Part shown: one piece after another, positions 1 to 5,953 of the stretch
Layout of the letters: every line of letters starts with the position of its first letter
How positions within the stretch are numbered: position 1 is the first letter of the stretch
Assembly (NCBI GenBank): GCA_002361655.1
Contig: DETM01000004.1
Span: 6,703-20,025 of the forward strand
Length of the DNA stretch: 13,323 nucleotides
Direction of reading: 5' to 3'
Source: Prevotella sp. UBA3288
GTDB lineage: Bacteria; Bacteroidota; Bacteroidia; Bacteroidales; Bacteroidaceae
Program-made: the position numbers and the translations under genes
The notes under the pieces: model-generated
Told to the model about the DNA's origin: nothing
The model's input: only the letters and a program-made list of their open reading frames with translations
Databases searched by the model: none

Positions 1-1076
1 ACCTTGCCGGTGATGTTGAGGCTCTCGATGCGGTCGGGATAGATGGTGCCCTGGGCCAGCCAACGACAAGCCCCCCCTACAGCCCCCGAGGAGGCTTCAT
101 TAGAGTCCGAAATAATTTTCTTGGCTTCGGCATTGAACACTTCCACAAAGTCGCGACCGATAATCTTGCGTTTCTGCTCGGGGTCGGAGACACCGGCCAA
201 GTCGGCAAAGAACTTCTCGCTGGCATCGACACCGATGACATGGAGGCCCAGCACCTTATAGTCGTCCATCACCTGCTGGAATTCGTTCTTGCGCAGCATG
301 CCGTGGTCGACGAAGATGCAGGTGAGACGGTCGCCGATGGCACGGTTGAGCAGGACGGCAGCCACCGACGAATCGACACCGCCGGAGAGACCGAGGATGA
401 CGCGGTCGTTGCCCAACTGCTGTTTGAGTTCTGCCACGGTGGTGTCGACAAACGAGGCAGCACTCCACTCCTGACGGGAGCCGCAGATGTCGACCACGAA
501 ATTCTTCAGCAACAGCGAGCCCTGCAGGGTGTGAAACACCTCGGGATGGAACTGGACGGCCCAAACGGATTTGCGATTTGACAATGTACAATTTACAATT
601 TTCTCTCCCGGGCACCAGAAGGCAGCGTTCTTTACGTCCTTCGTCGAGCCGATAACCTGGAAGCCGTCGGGGATGGCGGTGATGGTATCGCCATGACTCA
701 TCCATACCTGCGAGCCTTTCTCGAAACCACGGAACAAGGGGTTGTCGAGGTCGATGGTCTCCAGATGGGCACGCCCATACTCACGGCTGTCGGCCTTCTC
801 CACCTTGCCGCCAAGGGTGTGCGAGATGAACTGCGCACCATAGCAGATGCCCAGCACGGGCAGACGGCCCAAGAACTGCGAGAGGTCTACCTTGAAGGCC
901 TCCGGGTCGTGGACGCTGTAGGGCGAGCCGCTGAGGATGACGCCGATGACGTCGGGGTCGTCTTTCGGAAACTTGTTGTAGGGCAAGATCTCGCAAAAGG
1001 TGTCAAGTTCGCGAACGCGGCGGCCTATCAACTGTGTGGTCTGTGAACCGAAGTCCAAAATGATAATCTTTTGCAT
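1..1076 (-). CDS. guaA: GMP synthase (glutamine-hydrolysing), C-terminus cut by window edge
   Basis: GuaA converts XMP to GMP in the cytoplasm, using ammonia released from glutamine. The visible 358 residues hold the class I glutamine amidotransferase domain (about 1-195) and the start of the ATP pyrophosphatase domain. The nucleophile is Cys78 in GICYGAQ; His177 and Glu179 in QFHPE complete the triad; SGGVDSS at 231-237 is the ATP-binding loop; [10 protein letters not shown] begins at 339. The ATG at 1074-1076 gives the expected [12 protein letters not shown] start. Two stretches look foreign to the family: residues about 159-168, between the usual AAF and the W-VQFHPE strand, and residues about 322-338, before [10 protein letters not shown], where E. 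coli GuaA has only about five residues. Both are encoded by repeat-like DNA yet keep the frame open, so the enzyme is probably functional. The MurU-like gene ends 90 bp upstream and no clear promoter lies between, so cotranscription is likely. Confidence 0.97.
   Translation of the reverse strand, partial: MQKIIILDFGSQTTQLIGRRVRELDTFCEILPYNKFPKDDPDVIGVILSGSPYSVHDPEAFKVDLSQFLGRLPVLGICYGAQFISHTLGGKVEKADSREYGRAHLETIDLDNPLFRGFEKGSQVWMSHGDTITAIPDGFQVIGSTKDVKNAAFWCPGEKIVNCTLSNRKSVWAVQFHPEVFHTLQGSLLLKNFVVDICGSRQEWSAASFVDTTVAELKQQLGNDRVILGLSGGVDSSVAAVLLNRAIGDRLTCIFVDHGMLRKNEFQQVMDDYKVLGLHVIGVDASEKFFADLAGVSDPEQKRKIIGRDFVEVFNAEAKKIISDSNEASSGAVGGACRWLAQGTIYPDRIESLNITGK
68..97. repeat. GC-rich hairpin repeat inside guaA
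   Basis: A 30-nt imperfect palindrome reads AAGCC on one end and GGCTT on the other, with C-runs and G-runs between. As minus-strand RNA it can form a 10-bp stem with two G-U pairs and a 10-nt loop. It encodes part of an in-frame stretch (residues about 322-338, including [10 protein letters not shown]) absent from ordinary GuaA. The layout, C-run then TAnA then CCCCCGA then G-run, resembles a common Bacteroidetes intergenic repeat remembered as AAGTCCCCCTAAATCCCCCG and its complement. That link is recollection, not a search. Confidence 0.55.
576..601. repeat. AT-rich heptamer repeat inside guaA
   Basis: The plus strand shows an ATTTG head followed by heptamers ACAATGT, ACAATTT and ACAATTT. 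The same heptamer array, one unit shorter, lies in the intergenic region at 1132-1153. Here it sits inside the glutaminase domain and encodes KIVNCTLSN in frame without a stop, between E158 and the VWAVQFHPE strand. The AT-rich composition contrasts sharply with the GC-rich gene around it, which supports insertion of an intergenic-type repeat. Confidence 0.7.
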
Positions 1077-1107
1077 CTTATTATTATTTATTATTTAACT
1101 ATTTACT

Positions 1108-1165
1108 ATTTATTGGGGGATTTTTGTATTTACAATTTGACAATTTACAATTTATTGGGGGATTT
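1108..1165. repeat. Intergenic direct repeats with heptamer array upstream of guaA
   Basis: A 16-bp direct repeat, ATTTATTGGGGGATTT, occurs at 1108-1123 and 1150-1165. Between the copies lies an ACAATTT heptamer array (1132-1153), the same sequence family as the array inside guaA at 576-601. The region is the AT-rich spacer between the MurU-like gene and guaA. No TAnnTTTG promoter box is seen here. Confidence 0.7.
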
Positions 1166-1166
1166 A

Positions 1167-1955
1167 TCAAATAGTAAATTTCTCGGCTTGTTCCAGACTG
1201 TCGAGTTTGCCGACATCGAGCAGACTGAGGTCGTCCTTGACGCAACCGACAATGCGGGCACGATGGCACACCGATAGGTAGAAGTCGATGATGGGGAAAC
1301 GGTCGGCGAAGCGGTCCATTAACTTGAATAGGCGTGGCGAGAAACTGTGGATGCCGGAGAAGGCGAAGGCGTAGACCCCTGCCCTGCCCCCTCCCGAGGG
1401 AGAGGTGACAGTCACCGCCAGATCGGCATCGATGGTGATCTTTGACTCGCGCAGCCAGGGAAAGGGCGACTTCACCTCGCCGGTCTCGATGTTGGTCCAG
1501 CCCATCAGACGCATACCGGCATCGAAGAGCAGGTAGCGCTTGGTCTTGCGACGGCTCACCAGCAGCACGGCATCCTCGTCGGGCAGATGCTGGTGCGAGA
1601 ACCACTGGTAGTCGACATTGTCGAGGATGTCGACGTTATGTATCAGGATGGGGTCGTCATCGCGAAACAGGGGTGCGGCCTTCTTCAGTCCGCCGCCGGT
1701 CTCAAGGAGCATGGCCGTCTCGTCGCTGAACTGCACCATCGGGGCATAGTCGCGGGTGGCGACATAGTCGCGAATCTTCTGTGCGAAATGGTGGATGTTG
1801 ATGACGAAATGGTCGTAGTCGGCAGCCAGCAGCCGGCCCACAACGATGTCGAGCAGCGGCCGTCCGCCTACAGGCACCAAGGCCTTCGGCATCGTGTCGG
1901 TGAGCGGTTTCAGACGGGTTCCCAGTCCCGCAGCAAAAATCATGGCTTGATTCAT
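1167..1955 (-). CDS. murU: MurU-like sugar-1-phosphate nucleotidyltransferase
   Basis: This 262-residue protein belongs to the NTP_transferase family. The N-terminus has the nucleotide-binding signature AAGLGTRLKPLT with PKALVPVGGRPLL (residues 8-35). ETGGGLKKAAPLF (85-97), an NVD metal-site motif (107-109), AFSGIH (198-203) and LLDVGKLDSL (246-254) match the order seen in MurU, the MurNAc-1-phosphate uridylyltransferase of peptidoglycan recycling. The substrate is inferred from this and from the AmgK-like kinase gene just upstream. An earlier in-frame ATG at 1991 is rejected because the promoter (1960-1992) lies after it; the ATG at 1955 gives MNQAMIFAAGLG. Residues about 178-193 (AVTVTSPSGGGRAG) are extra relative to MurU and come from palindromic DNA. 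Other sugar nucleotidyltransferases of this family remain possible. Confidence 0.8.
   Translation of the reverse strand: MNQAMIFAAGLGTRLKPLTDTMPKALVPVGGRPLLDIVVGRLLAADYDHFVINIHHFAQKIRDYVATRDYAPMVQFSDETAMLLETGGGLKKAAPLFRDDDPILIHNVDILDNVDYQWFSHQHLPDEDAVLLVSRRKTKRYLLFDAGMRLMGWTNIETGEVKSPFPWLRESKITIDADLAVTVTSPSGGGRAGVYAFAFSGIHSFSPRLFKLMDRFADRFPIIDFYLSVCHRARIVGCVKDDLSLLDVGKLDSLEQAEKFTI
1379..1416. repeat. Paired palindromes inside the MurU-like gene
   Basis: Two palindromes stand side by side: CTCCCGAGGGAG (1391-1402, 5-bp arms) and GGTGACAGTCACC (1404-1416, perfect 6-bp arms around one base), preceded by a CCCTGCCCTG run. In frame on the minus strand they encode VTVTSPSGGGRAG, a low-complexity loop just before the AFSGIH strand. 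The CCCGAGG core is shared with the guaA repeat at 68-97. Confidence 0.5.
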
Positions 1956-1959
1956 GGCT

Positions 1960-1992
1960 GCAAAGATACGAAAAAAACGAGAGAAATACAAA
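1960..1992 (-). promoter_or_regulatory. Bacteroidetes-type promoter for the MurU-like gene
   Basis: The -7 box TATCTTTGC lies at 1968-1960 and a -33 TTTG at 1992-1989, spaced by 20 nt. The ATG at 1955 is only five bases past the box, so the transcript would have almost no leader. The -33 TTTG is part of the terminator hairpin arm of the preceding gene. Confidence 0.75.
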
Positions 1993-2020
1993 AGAAAAGG
2001 CGGCTTTTCTTTTGTATTTC
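1983..2020 (-). terminator. Terminator of the AmgK-RapZ fusion gene
   Basis: A perfect 17-bp stem (1983-1999 with 2004-2020) has the 4-nt loop GCGG on the plus strand. It starts 12 bp past the stop codon at 2032 and is followed on the minus strand by TCTCG and a T7 run. It is probably a bidirectional-looking but minus-strand-serving intrinsic terminator. Confidence 0.8.
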
Positions 2021-2031
2021 CATGTGATGTC

Positions 2032-3555
2032 TTATTTTAAGTCGGACATGATGTGCTGCTCGCGGTGGCAGATGCGCACCTCAATGCCGAACTTGCGGTG
2101 GAGGTGCTCGGCCAGATGCTGGGCACAGTAGACACTGCGGTGCTGTCCGCCGGTGCAGCCGAAGGAGAACATCAGCGAGGTGAAGCCACGCTGGATGTAG
2201 CGGCGCACATGGGCATCGGCCAGTTTGTAGACACTGTCGAGGAAGGTAAGAATCTCGCCGTCGTCCTCGAGGAAACGGATAACGGGCTCGTCGAGACCGG
2301 TGAGTTGCTTGTAGGGCTCGTAGCGTCCGGGGTTGTGGGTCGAGCGGCAGTCGAAGACATAGCCGCCGCCGTTGCCGCTCTCGTCGTCGGGGATGCCCTT
2401 GTGGTAGGAGAAACTGTAGACGCGGACGACCAGCGGTCCCTGGGCATCGTACTTGGAGAAGGTGGCAGGACCGTCGAGGGGGTGCGTCTTGTAGGGGTTC
2501 AGGTCGGTGGTCTTATAGCCGTCGGCCCTGCTGGCCGTCGTCTCCACCAGCCGGAACTGTGGCAAGAGGGTGAGCCGCCGGAGCAAGTCCATGAGATAAG
2601 GATAGGGGAAGCGGCGCTCGTCCAGCAACTCATGCAGGTTGTGGATGGCGGGCGGTATGCTGTCGATGAAGTGCTGCTTGCGCTCGAAATAGCCGCGGAA
2701 GCCGTAGGCCCCCAGCACCTGTAGCAGGCGGAAGAGCACGAAGAGGGAGAGCCGCTCGACGAAGCGGTGGGGCGAGGGCACCTCGGTGTACTGCTTCAGG
2801 GCGTTGTAGTATTCGTAGACCAGTTCGCGCCGCACCTTATGCGGATATTTGGCCGATGCCTGCCAGATGAACGAGGCGACGTCGTAGTAGTATGGACCGC
2901 GGCGGCCGCCCTGGAAGTCGATGAAAGAGGGCGTGGGGGCTAACATCACGTTGCGGGCCTGGAAGTCGCGGTAGAGGAAGCACTGCTCGTCGCCGGCCTG
3001 CGTAAGGTCTTTGACCAGCAGGCGGAAGTCGGCCTCGAGTTTCAGTTCGTGGAAGTCGAGTTCGGTGGCTTTCAGGAAGCAGTACTTAAAATAGTTGAGG
3101 TCGAAGAGCACGCTGTCGGCATCGAAGGCGGGCTGCGGATAGCAGTGGGAGAAGTCGAGGCCACGGGCACCGATAATCTGCAAACGGGGCAGTTGGCGGA
3201 TGGTCTGCTTCAGCAGTTGCTGCTCGCTGACGGTATAGCGGCCGCCGGCCTCACGACCGCCCCTGACGGCATCGAACAGCGAGAGGCTGCCCAGGTCGGT
3301 CTGCAGATAGCGCAGTTCGTCGTCGCTGACGGCCAGCACATGGGGCACGGGCAACTGCTGTGAAGCGAAGTGGCGGGCCAGATAGACGAAGGCATGGTTT
3401 TCGTCGCGACTGGTACCCACACAGCCGATGACGCTGTGCTCGTCGGCATCGGTCATGCGATAGTACTGGCGGTTGCTGCCCGCACCGGGCAGTTGCTCAA
3501 TGGTAGCGGGCGCAGAGCCGTGCCATTGCTTATAGAGTTCGATGAGTTGCTGCAT
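2032..3555 (-). CDS. AmgK-like sugar kinase fused to a RapZ C-terminal domain
   Basis: The 507-residue protein joins two domains. Residues about 1-335 form an aminoglycoside-phosphotransferase fold with the Brenner-type motif YRDFQARNVML (catalytic Asp197) and the metal-binding IDFQGGRRGPYYYD (Asp213), close to AmgK, the anomeric MurNAc/GlcNAc kinase. Residues about 373-500 match the C-terminal domain of RapZ/YvcJ: VYSFSYHKGIP, NGGGYVFDCR, HNPGRYEPYK and the hallmark GCTGGQHRS (466-474). The N-terminal P-loop ATPase half of ordinary RapZ is absent. In E. coli that C-terminal domain binds small RNA and senses glucosamine-6-phosphate; whether it does so here is unknown. The MurU-like gene follows after a terminator and new promoter, which supports a MurNAc salvage role. 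The ATG at 3555 follows a strong promoter at 3577-3608, leaving a leader of roughly 20 nt. Confidence 0.85.
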   Translation of the reverse strand: MQQLIELYKQWHGSAPATIEQLPGAGSNRQYYRMTDADEHSVIGCVGTSRDENHAFVYLARHFASQQLPVPHVLAVSDDELRYLQTDLGSLSLFDAVRGGREAGGRYTVSEQQLLKQTIRQLPRLQIIGARGLDFSHCYPQPAFDADSVLFDLNYFKYCFLKATELDFHELKLEADFRLLVKDLTQAGDEQCFLYRDFQARNVMLAPTPSFIDFQGGRRGPYYYDVASFIWQASAKYPHKVRRELVYEYYNALKQYTEVPSPHRFVERLSLFVLFRLLQVLGAYGFRGYFERKQHFIDSIPPAIHNLHELLDERRFPYPYLMDLLRRLTLLPQFRLVETTASRADGYKTTDLNPYKTHPLDGPATFSKYDAQGPLVVRVYSFSYHKGIPDDESGNGGGYVFDCRSTHNPGRYEPYKQLTGLDEPVIRFLEDDGEILTFLDSVYKLADAHVRRYIQRGFTSLMFSFGCTGGQHRSVYCAQHLAEHLHRKFGIEVRICHREQHIMSDLK

Positions 3556-3576
3556 TGTGACATTACGATTTTGAGG

Positions 3577-3608
3577 GCAAAGTTACGAAAAGTCGAGAGC
3601 AAAACAAA
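3577..3608 (-). promoter_or_regulatory. Proximal promoter of the AmgK-RapZ gene
   Basis: TTTG at 3608-3605, exactly 19 nt, then TAACTTTGC at 3585-3577. This is a full match to the Bacteroidetes sigma-ABfr consensus. The ATG at 3555 lies 21 nt past the box. Confidence 0.8.
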
Positions 3609-3659
3609 GAAATTCGTTTCTTTTTTTGCCGAGACGGAGTAATTTCGCCATCTATGATG

Positions 3660-3691
3660 GCAAAGGTACGAAAAAACAAGAGAAATGCAAA
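3660..3691 (-). promoter_or_regulatory. Distal promoter upstream of the AmgK-RapZ gene
   Basis: TTTG at 3691-3688, 19 nt, then TACCTTTGC at 3668-3660. The -33 box abuts and overlaps the terminator hairpin of the B12 operon. A transcript from here would carry a leader of about 100 nt before the ATG at 3555 and would run through the proximal promoter. Confidence 0.65.
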
Positions 3692-3711
3692 AGAAAAGTC
3701 GGCTTTTCTTT
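3690..3711 (-). terminator. Terminator of the btuBGFC operon
   Basis: A perfect 9-bp stem (AAAGAAAAG at 3690-3698, CTTTTCTTT at 3703-3711) with a 4-nt loop. Its first base is the last base of the btuC stop codon. It is followed on the minus strand by TTTTGCATTTCTCTTG and a T6 run. The stem sequence is nearly the same as the terminator core at 1990-2013. Confidence 0.7.
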
Positions 3712-4730
3712 CACTTCTTGAGGATGACGTAGATGATGACGGGAGCACCGATAAGCGGGGTGACGGCGTTGAGGGGAATGACGCCCGCCTCGCCGGGCAG
3801 GAAACAGATGAGGTTGCAGAGCAGGGCGATGACGGCCCCGGTCAGTGCCGTGGCAGGCATCAGCACGCGGTGGTTGTCGGTGACAAAGAGCAGCCGCACG
3901 ATGTGGGGCACTGCCAGTCCGATGAAGGCCACAGGTCCGCAGAAAGCCGTAGTGATGGCGGTGAGCACGCCGGTGACGATGAGGAGCCAGTTACGTGTCC
4001 GCAAGATGTTGACCCCCAGGTTCTCGGCATAGCGGTCGCCCAGCATGAGGGCGTTGAGGGGCTTGATGAGCAGCATAGCCCCGGCGAGGCCCGACAGAGT
4101 GACCAGGGCAAAGACGGGCATCTGGTCCATCGACACATTGCCGAAACTGCCCATGCCCCACACCATGTACGATTTCACGCCCTCGTCGGTGGCGAAGAAG
4201 TTGAGCAACGAGATGGCCGAGTTGGAGATATAGCCTATCATGATGCCGATGATGAGCAGCATGACATGGTTGCGCACGATGGTAGAGAAGAAAAAGATGA
4301 GGGTCATGACAGCCATTGCTCCCACGAAAGCGGCTATGAGTACGGCCACGAAGCCCGTCATGCTGACGCTGCCTATGGAGAGGCTGCCGCCGAGCAGGAG
4401 CATGACAAGGGCCACACCCAGACCGGCACCGCTATTGATGCCGAAGATACTGGGGCCGGCTAGGGGATTGCGGAAGGCCGTCTGCAACAGCAGGCCGCTG
4501 ACGGCCAGGCCTCCGCCGCAGAGCATGGCGGTAATGGCCTGCGGCAGACGCGACTCCATGACGATGTAACGCCAGGAAGGCCGCTCGCCCTCATGGCCCA
4601 TGAGGATGCTGAACACATCGGCAGCAGGAATGTGGACAGACCCCATGACGAGGTTGAGCACAAAGAGCAATGGCGTGAGCAGCAGCAAGACGCAGAGGGG
4701 TAGAATCAGTGAGGACGAGCGTGACTTCAT
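3711..4730 (-). CDS. btuC: FecCD-family ABC permease, probable cobalamin permease BtuC
   Basis: The 339-residue inner-membrane protein is almost wholly made of hydrophobic helices. It carries the FecCD/BtuC family signatures RLPQAITAMLCGGGLAVSG (61-79), FRNPLAGPSIFGINSGAG (86-103), GDRYAENLGV (231-240) and GPVAFIGLAVPHIVR (265-279), and has the usual length. It would pass B12 from the periplasm to the cytoplasm as a dimer powered by an ATPase. Its ATG overlaps the upstream btuF stop by four bases (ATGA), so translation is coupled. The B12 assignment comes from the riboswitch, BtuB and BtuG in the same operon; by itself the family also moves siderophores and haem. No ATPase (BtuD) follows: a terminator sits on the stop codon. 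Confidence 0.9.
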   Translation of the reverse strand: MKSRSSSLILPLCVLLLLTPLLFVLNLVMGSVHIPAADVFSILMGHEGERPSWRYIVMESRLPQAITAMLCGGGLAVSGLLLQTAFRNPLAGPSIFGINSGAGLGVALVMLLLGGSLSIGSVSMTGFVAVLIAAFVGAMAVMTLIFFFSTIVRNHVMLLIIGIMIGYISNSAISLLNFFATDEGVKSYMVWGMGSFGNVSMDQMPVFALVTLSGLAGAMLLIKPLNALMLGDRYAENLGVNILRTRNWLLIVTGVLTAITTAFCGPVAFIGLAVPHIVRLLFVTDNHRVLMPATALTGAVIALLCNLICFLPGEAGVIPLNAVTPLIGAPVIIYVILKK

Positions 4731-5953
4731 TGCATTTTCTTGTAATAACGTAACGGCGGCAGATTTGTTGTGCCGGGATGAAAAATCTGTATGAAGTCAG
4801 ACAGCAGATAGTCGGGACGGAAGGGCGACTGCTCGTAGAAGAGCGACTCCTCGACGTTACAGCCATAGACTTCGCCGGTGCGGAAGGACTTCAACTGCTC
4901 GTAGCCGCGATGACCGCTGAGCAGTTCGGCGAGGCTCCACTCGTGGTCGCTGCTGTAGCGCAGAAGCCACACGTCGGCCTCGCCGCTGCGCTCAAGAACG
5001 GTCTCGAAAGGCAACGACAGGCTGCCGCTGTGGTCGTCGTCAGCCCAATAGTACTGTCCGCCGGCATCCTGCACCATCTGTCCGATGGTGCTGCACCCGC
5101 CGGGCACATACCACACGCTGCCCACCACCTTGTCCATGAGCACCGAGCGGCCCTGTCCGGCCTCGGCAGCCTGCTGACGGAGCGCGGTGTAACTGCTGTC
5201 GACCGCGGCAAAGAGGCTGTCCGCCTGACGGGCCTCGCCGAAGAGCAGCCCGTAGAACTTCATCCACTCGGCTCGGGCCAGGGGCGAGTTCTCCATATAC
5301 TCGGCACACTCCACAAGGGGGATACCCAGTTCCTCTACCTTGCCGTAGCCCCCGCTGTTCTCAAAAGGGGAGAGCATGATGACATCGGGTTTCACGTCCA
5401 TGATTTTCTCTACCACGGGGTTGAGGCCGTTGCCGCAGTCGACGACGAGCCCCTTGCTGATCTGCTTGTGGATGAAGGGTATCTTGATGTACTTCGAATC
5501 GGCCACAGCCACGATACTCTCGCCCACACCCAGTTGGGTGAGCAGCGAGCAGTGGACGGTGGTGAAGACAGCCGCCCGGCGGATGGGGGTGCGGATGAGC
5601 GTCACGTCCGCTTCCGCCGATGCCGTTGATGCCGTTTGATACGGTAATACCGCATCAGACTGGTCGGTGGCGGAGGATGAGGCGACAGTAGCGGGAACGA
5701 GGCGGTAGCGGTGGAGCGTCTTGCCGGGGTGCCAGGGGTTGCGCACGGTGACATCGGTGTAGCCCTCATGACGGACGATGGTGAGCAGCGACGCATATTT
5801 CAACTGCAGCGTGTCGCCCTGTTCCGACGCTGCAGAAGAAGCAGTGTTGCCGCCCCGACAGGAGGTCAGGGCGACAACAACAGAAAGGCATAGCAGCACG
5901 GCCCCGCGCCACAAGACTATCGGAGCGGCGGCTGTCAGCGAGTGTTTACTCAT
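4727..5953 (-). CDS. btuF: Periplasmic substrate-binding lipoprotein, probable BtuF
   Basis: The 408-residue protein begins with a hydrophobic signal and a lipobox ALTSC (Cys32). No acidic export signal follows the Cys, so it is expected to face the periplasm. From about residue 118 it resembles the ABC substrate-binding fold used for B12 and siderophores: RRAAVFTTVHCSLLTQLG, then VVEKIMDVKPDVIMLSPF (180-197), GIPLVECAEYME (210-221), and a C-terminal FRPDYLLSDFIQIFHP (378-393). It would hand B12 to BtuC. The region at 45-90 (HEGYTDVTVRNPWHPGKTLHRYRLVP) is typical of Bacteroidetes homologues. Residues about 91-116 are Ser/Ala/Thr-rich and encoded partly by a palindrome, possibly an insertion. 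The start ATG overlaps the BtuG stop by eight bases. Confidence 0.88.
   Translation of the reverse strand: MSKHSLTAAAPIVLWRGAVLLCLSVVVALTSCRGGNTASSAASEQGDTLQLKYASLLTIVRHEGYTDVTVRNPWHPGKTLHRYRLVPATVASSSATDQSDAVLPYQTASTASAEADVTLIRTPIRRAAVFTTVHCSLLTQLGVGESIVAVADSKYIKIPFIHKQISKGLVVDCGNGLNPVVEKIMDVKPDVIMLSPFENSGGYGKVEELGIPLVECAEYMENSPLARAEWMKFYGLLFGEARQADSLFAAVDSSYTALRQQAAEAGQGRSVLMDKVVGSVWYVPGGCSTIGQMVQDAGGQYYWADDDHSGSLSLPFETVLERSGEADVWLLRYSSDHEWSLAELLSGHRGYEQLKSFRTGEVYGCNVEESLFYEQSPFRPDYLLSDFIQIFHPGTTNLPPLRYYKKMQ
5638..5656. repeat. Palindrome inside btuF
   Basis: A 19-nt near-perfect palindrome, GATACGGTAATACCGCATC, has eight of nine arm bases paired around one central base. It lies in codons for a Ser/Ala-rich linker (residues about 100-106) that separates the conserved NPWHPGKTLHRY block from the binding domain. 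A short duplication, TGATGCCGTT, is next to it. Whether this is an inserted repeat is uncertain. Confidence 0.35.

Noticed and set aside
1956..1991. Twelve-residue N-terminal extension of the MurU-like protein
   Set aside because: The extension would be encoded by the promoter box and terminator arm; the family start motif begins at the ATG at 1955.
3583..3651. 22-codon leader ORF (MAKLLRLGKKRNEF...) after the distal promoter
   Set aside because: Short, no ribosome-binding evidence, and its end overlaps the proximal promoter; possible but not supported.
3654..4463. 269-codon open frame on the plus strand rich in Asp, Glu and His
   Set aside because: Mirror of the hydrophobic btuC helices; hydrophobic codons read in reverse give charged residues.
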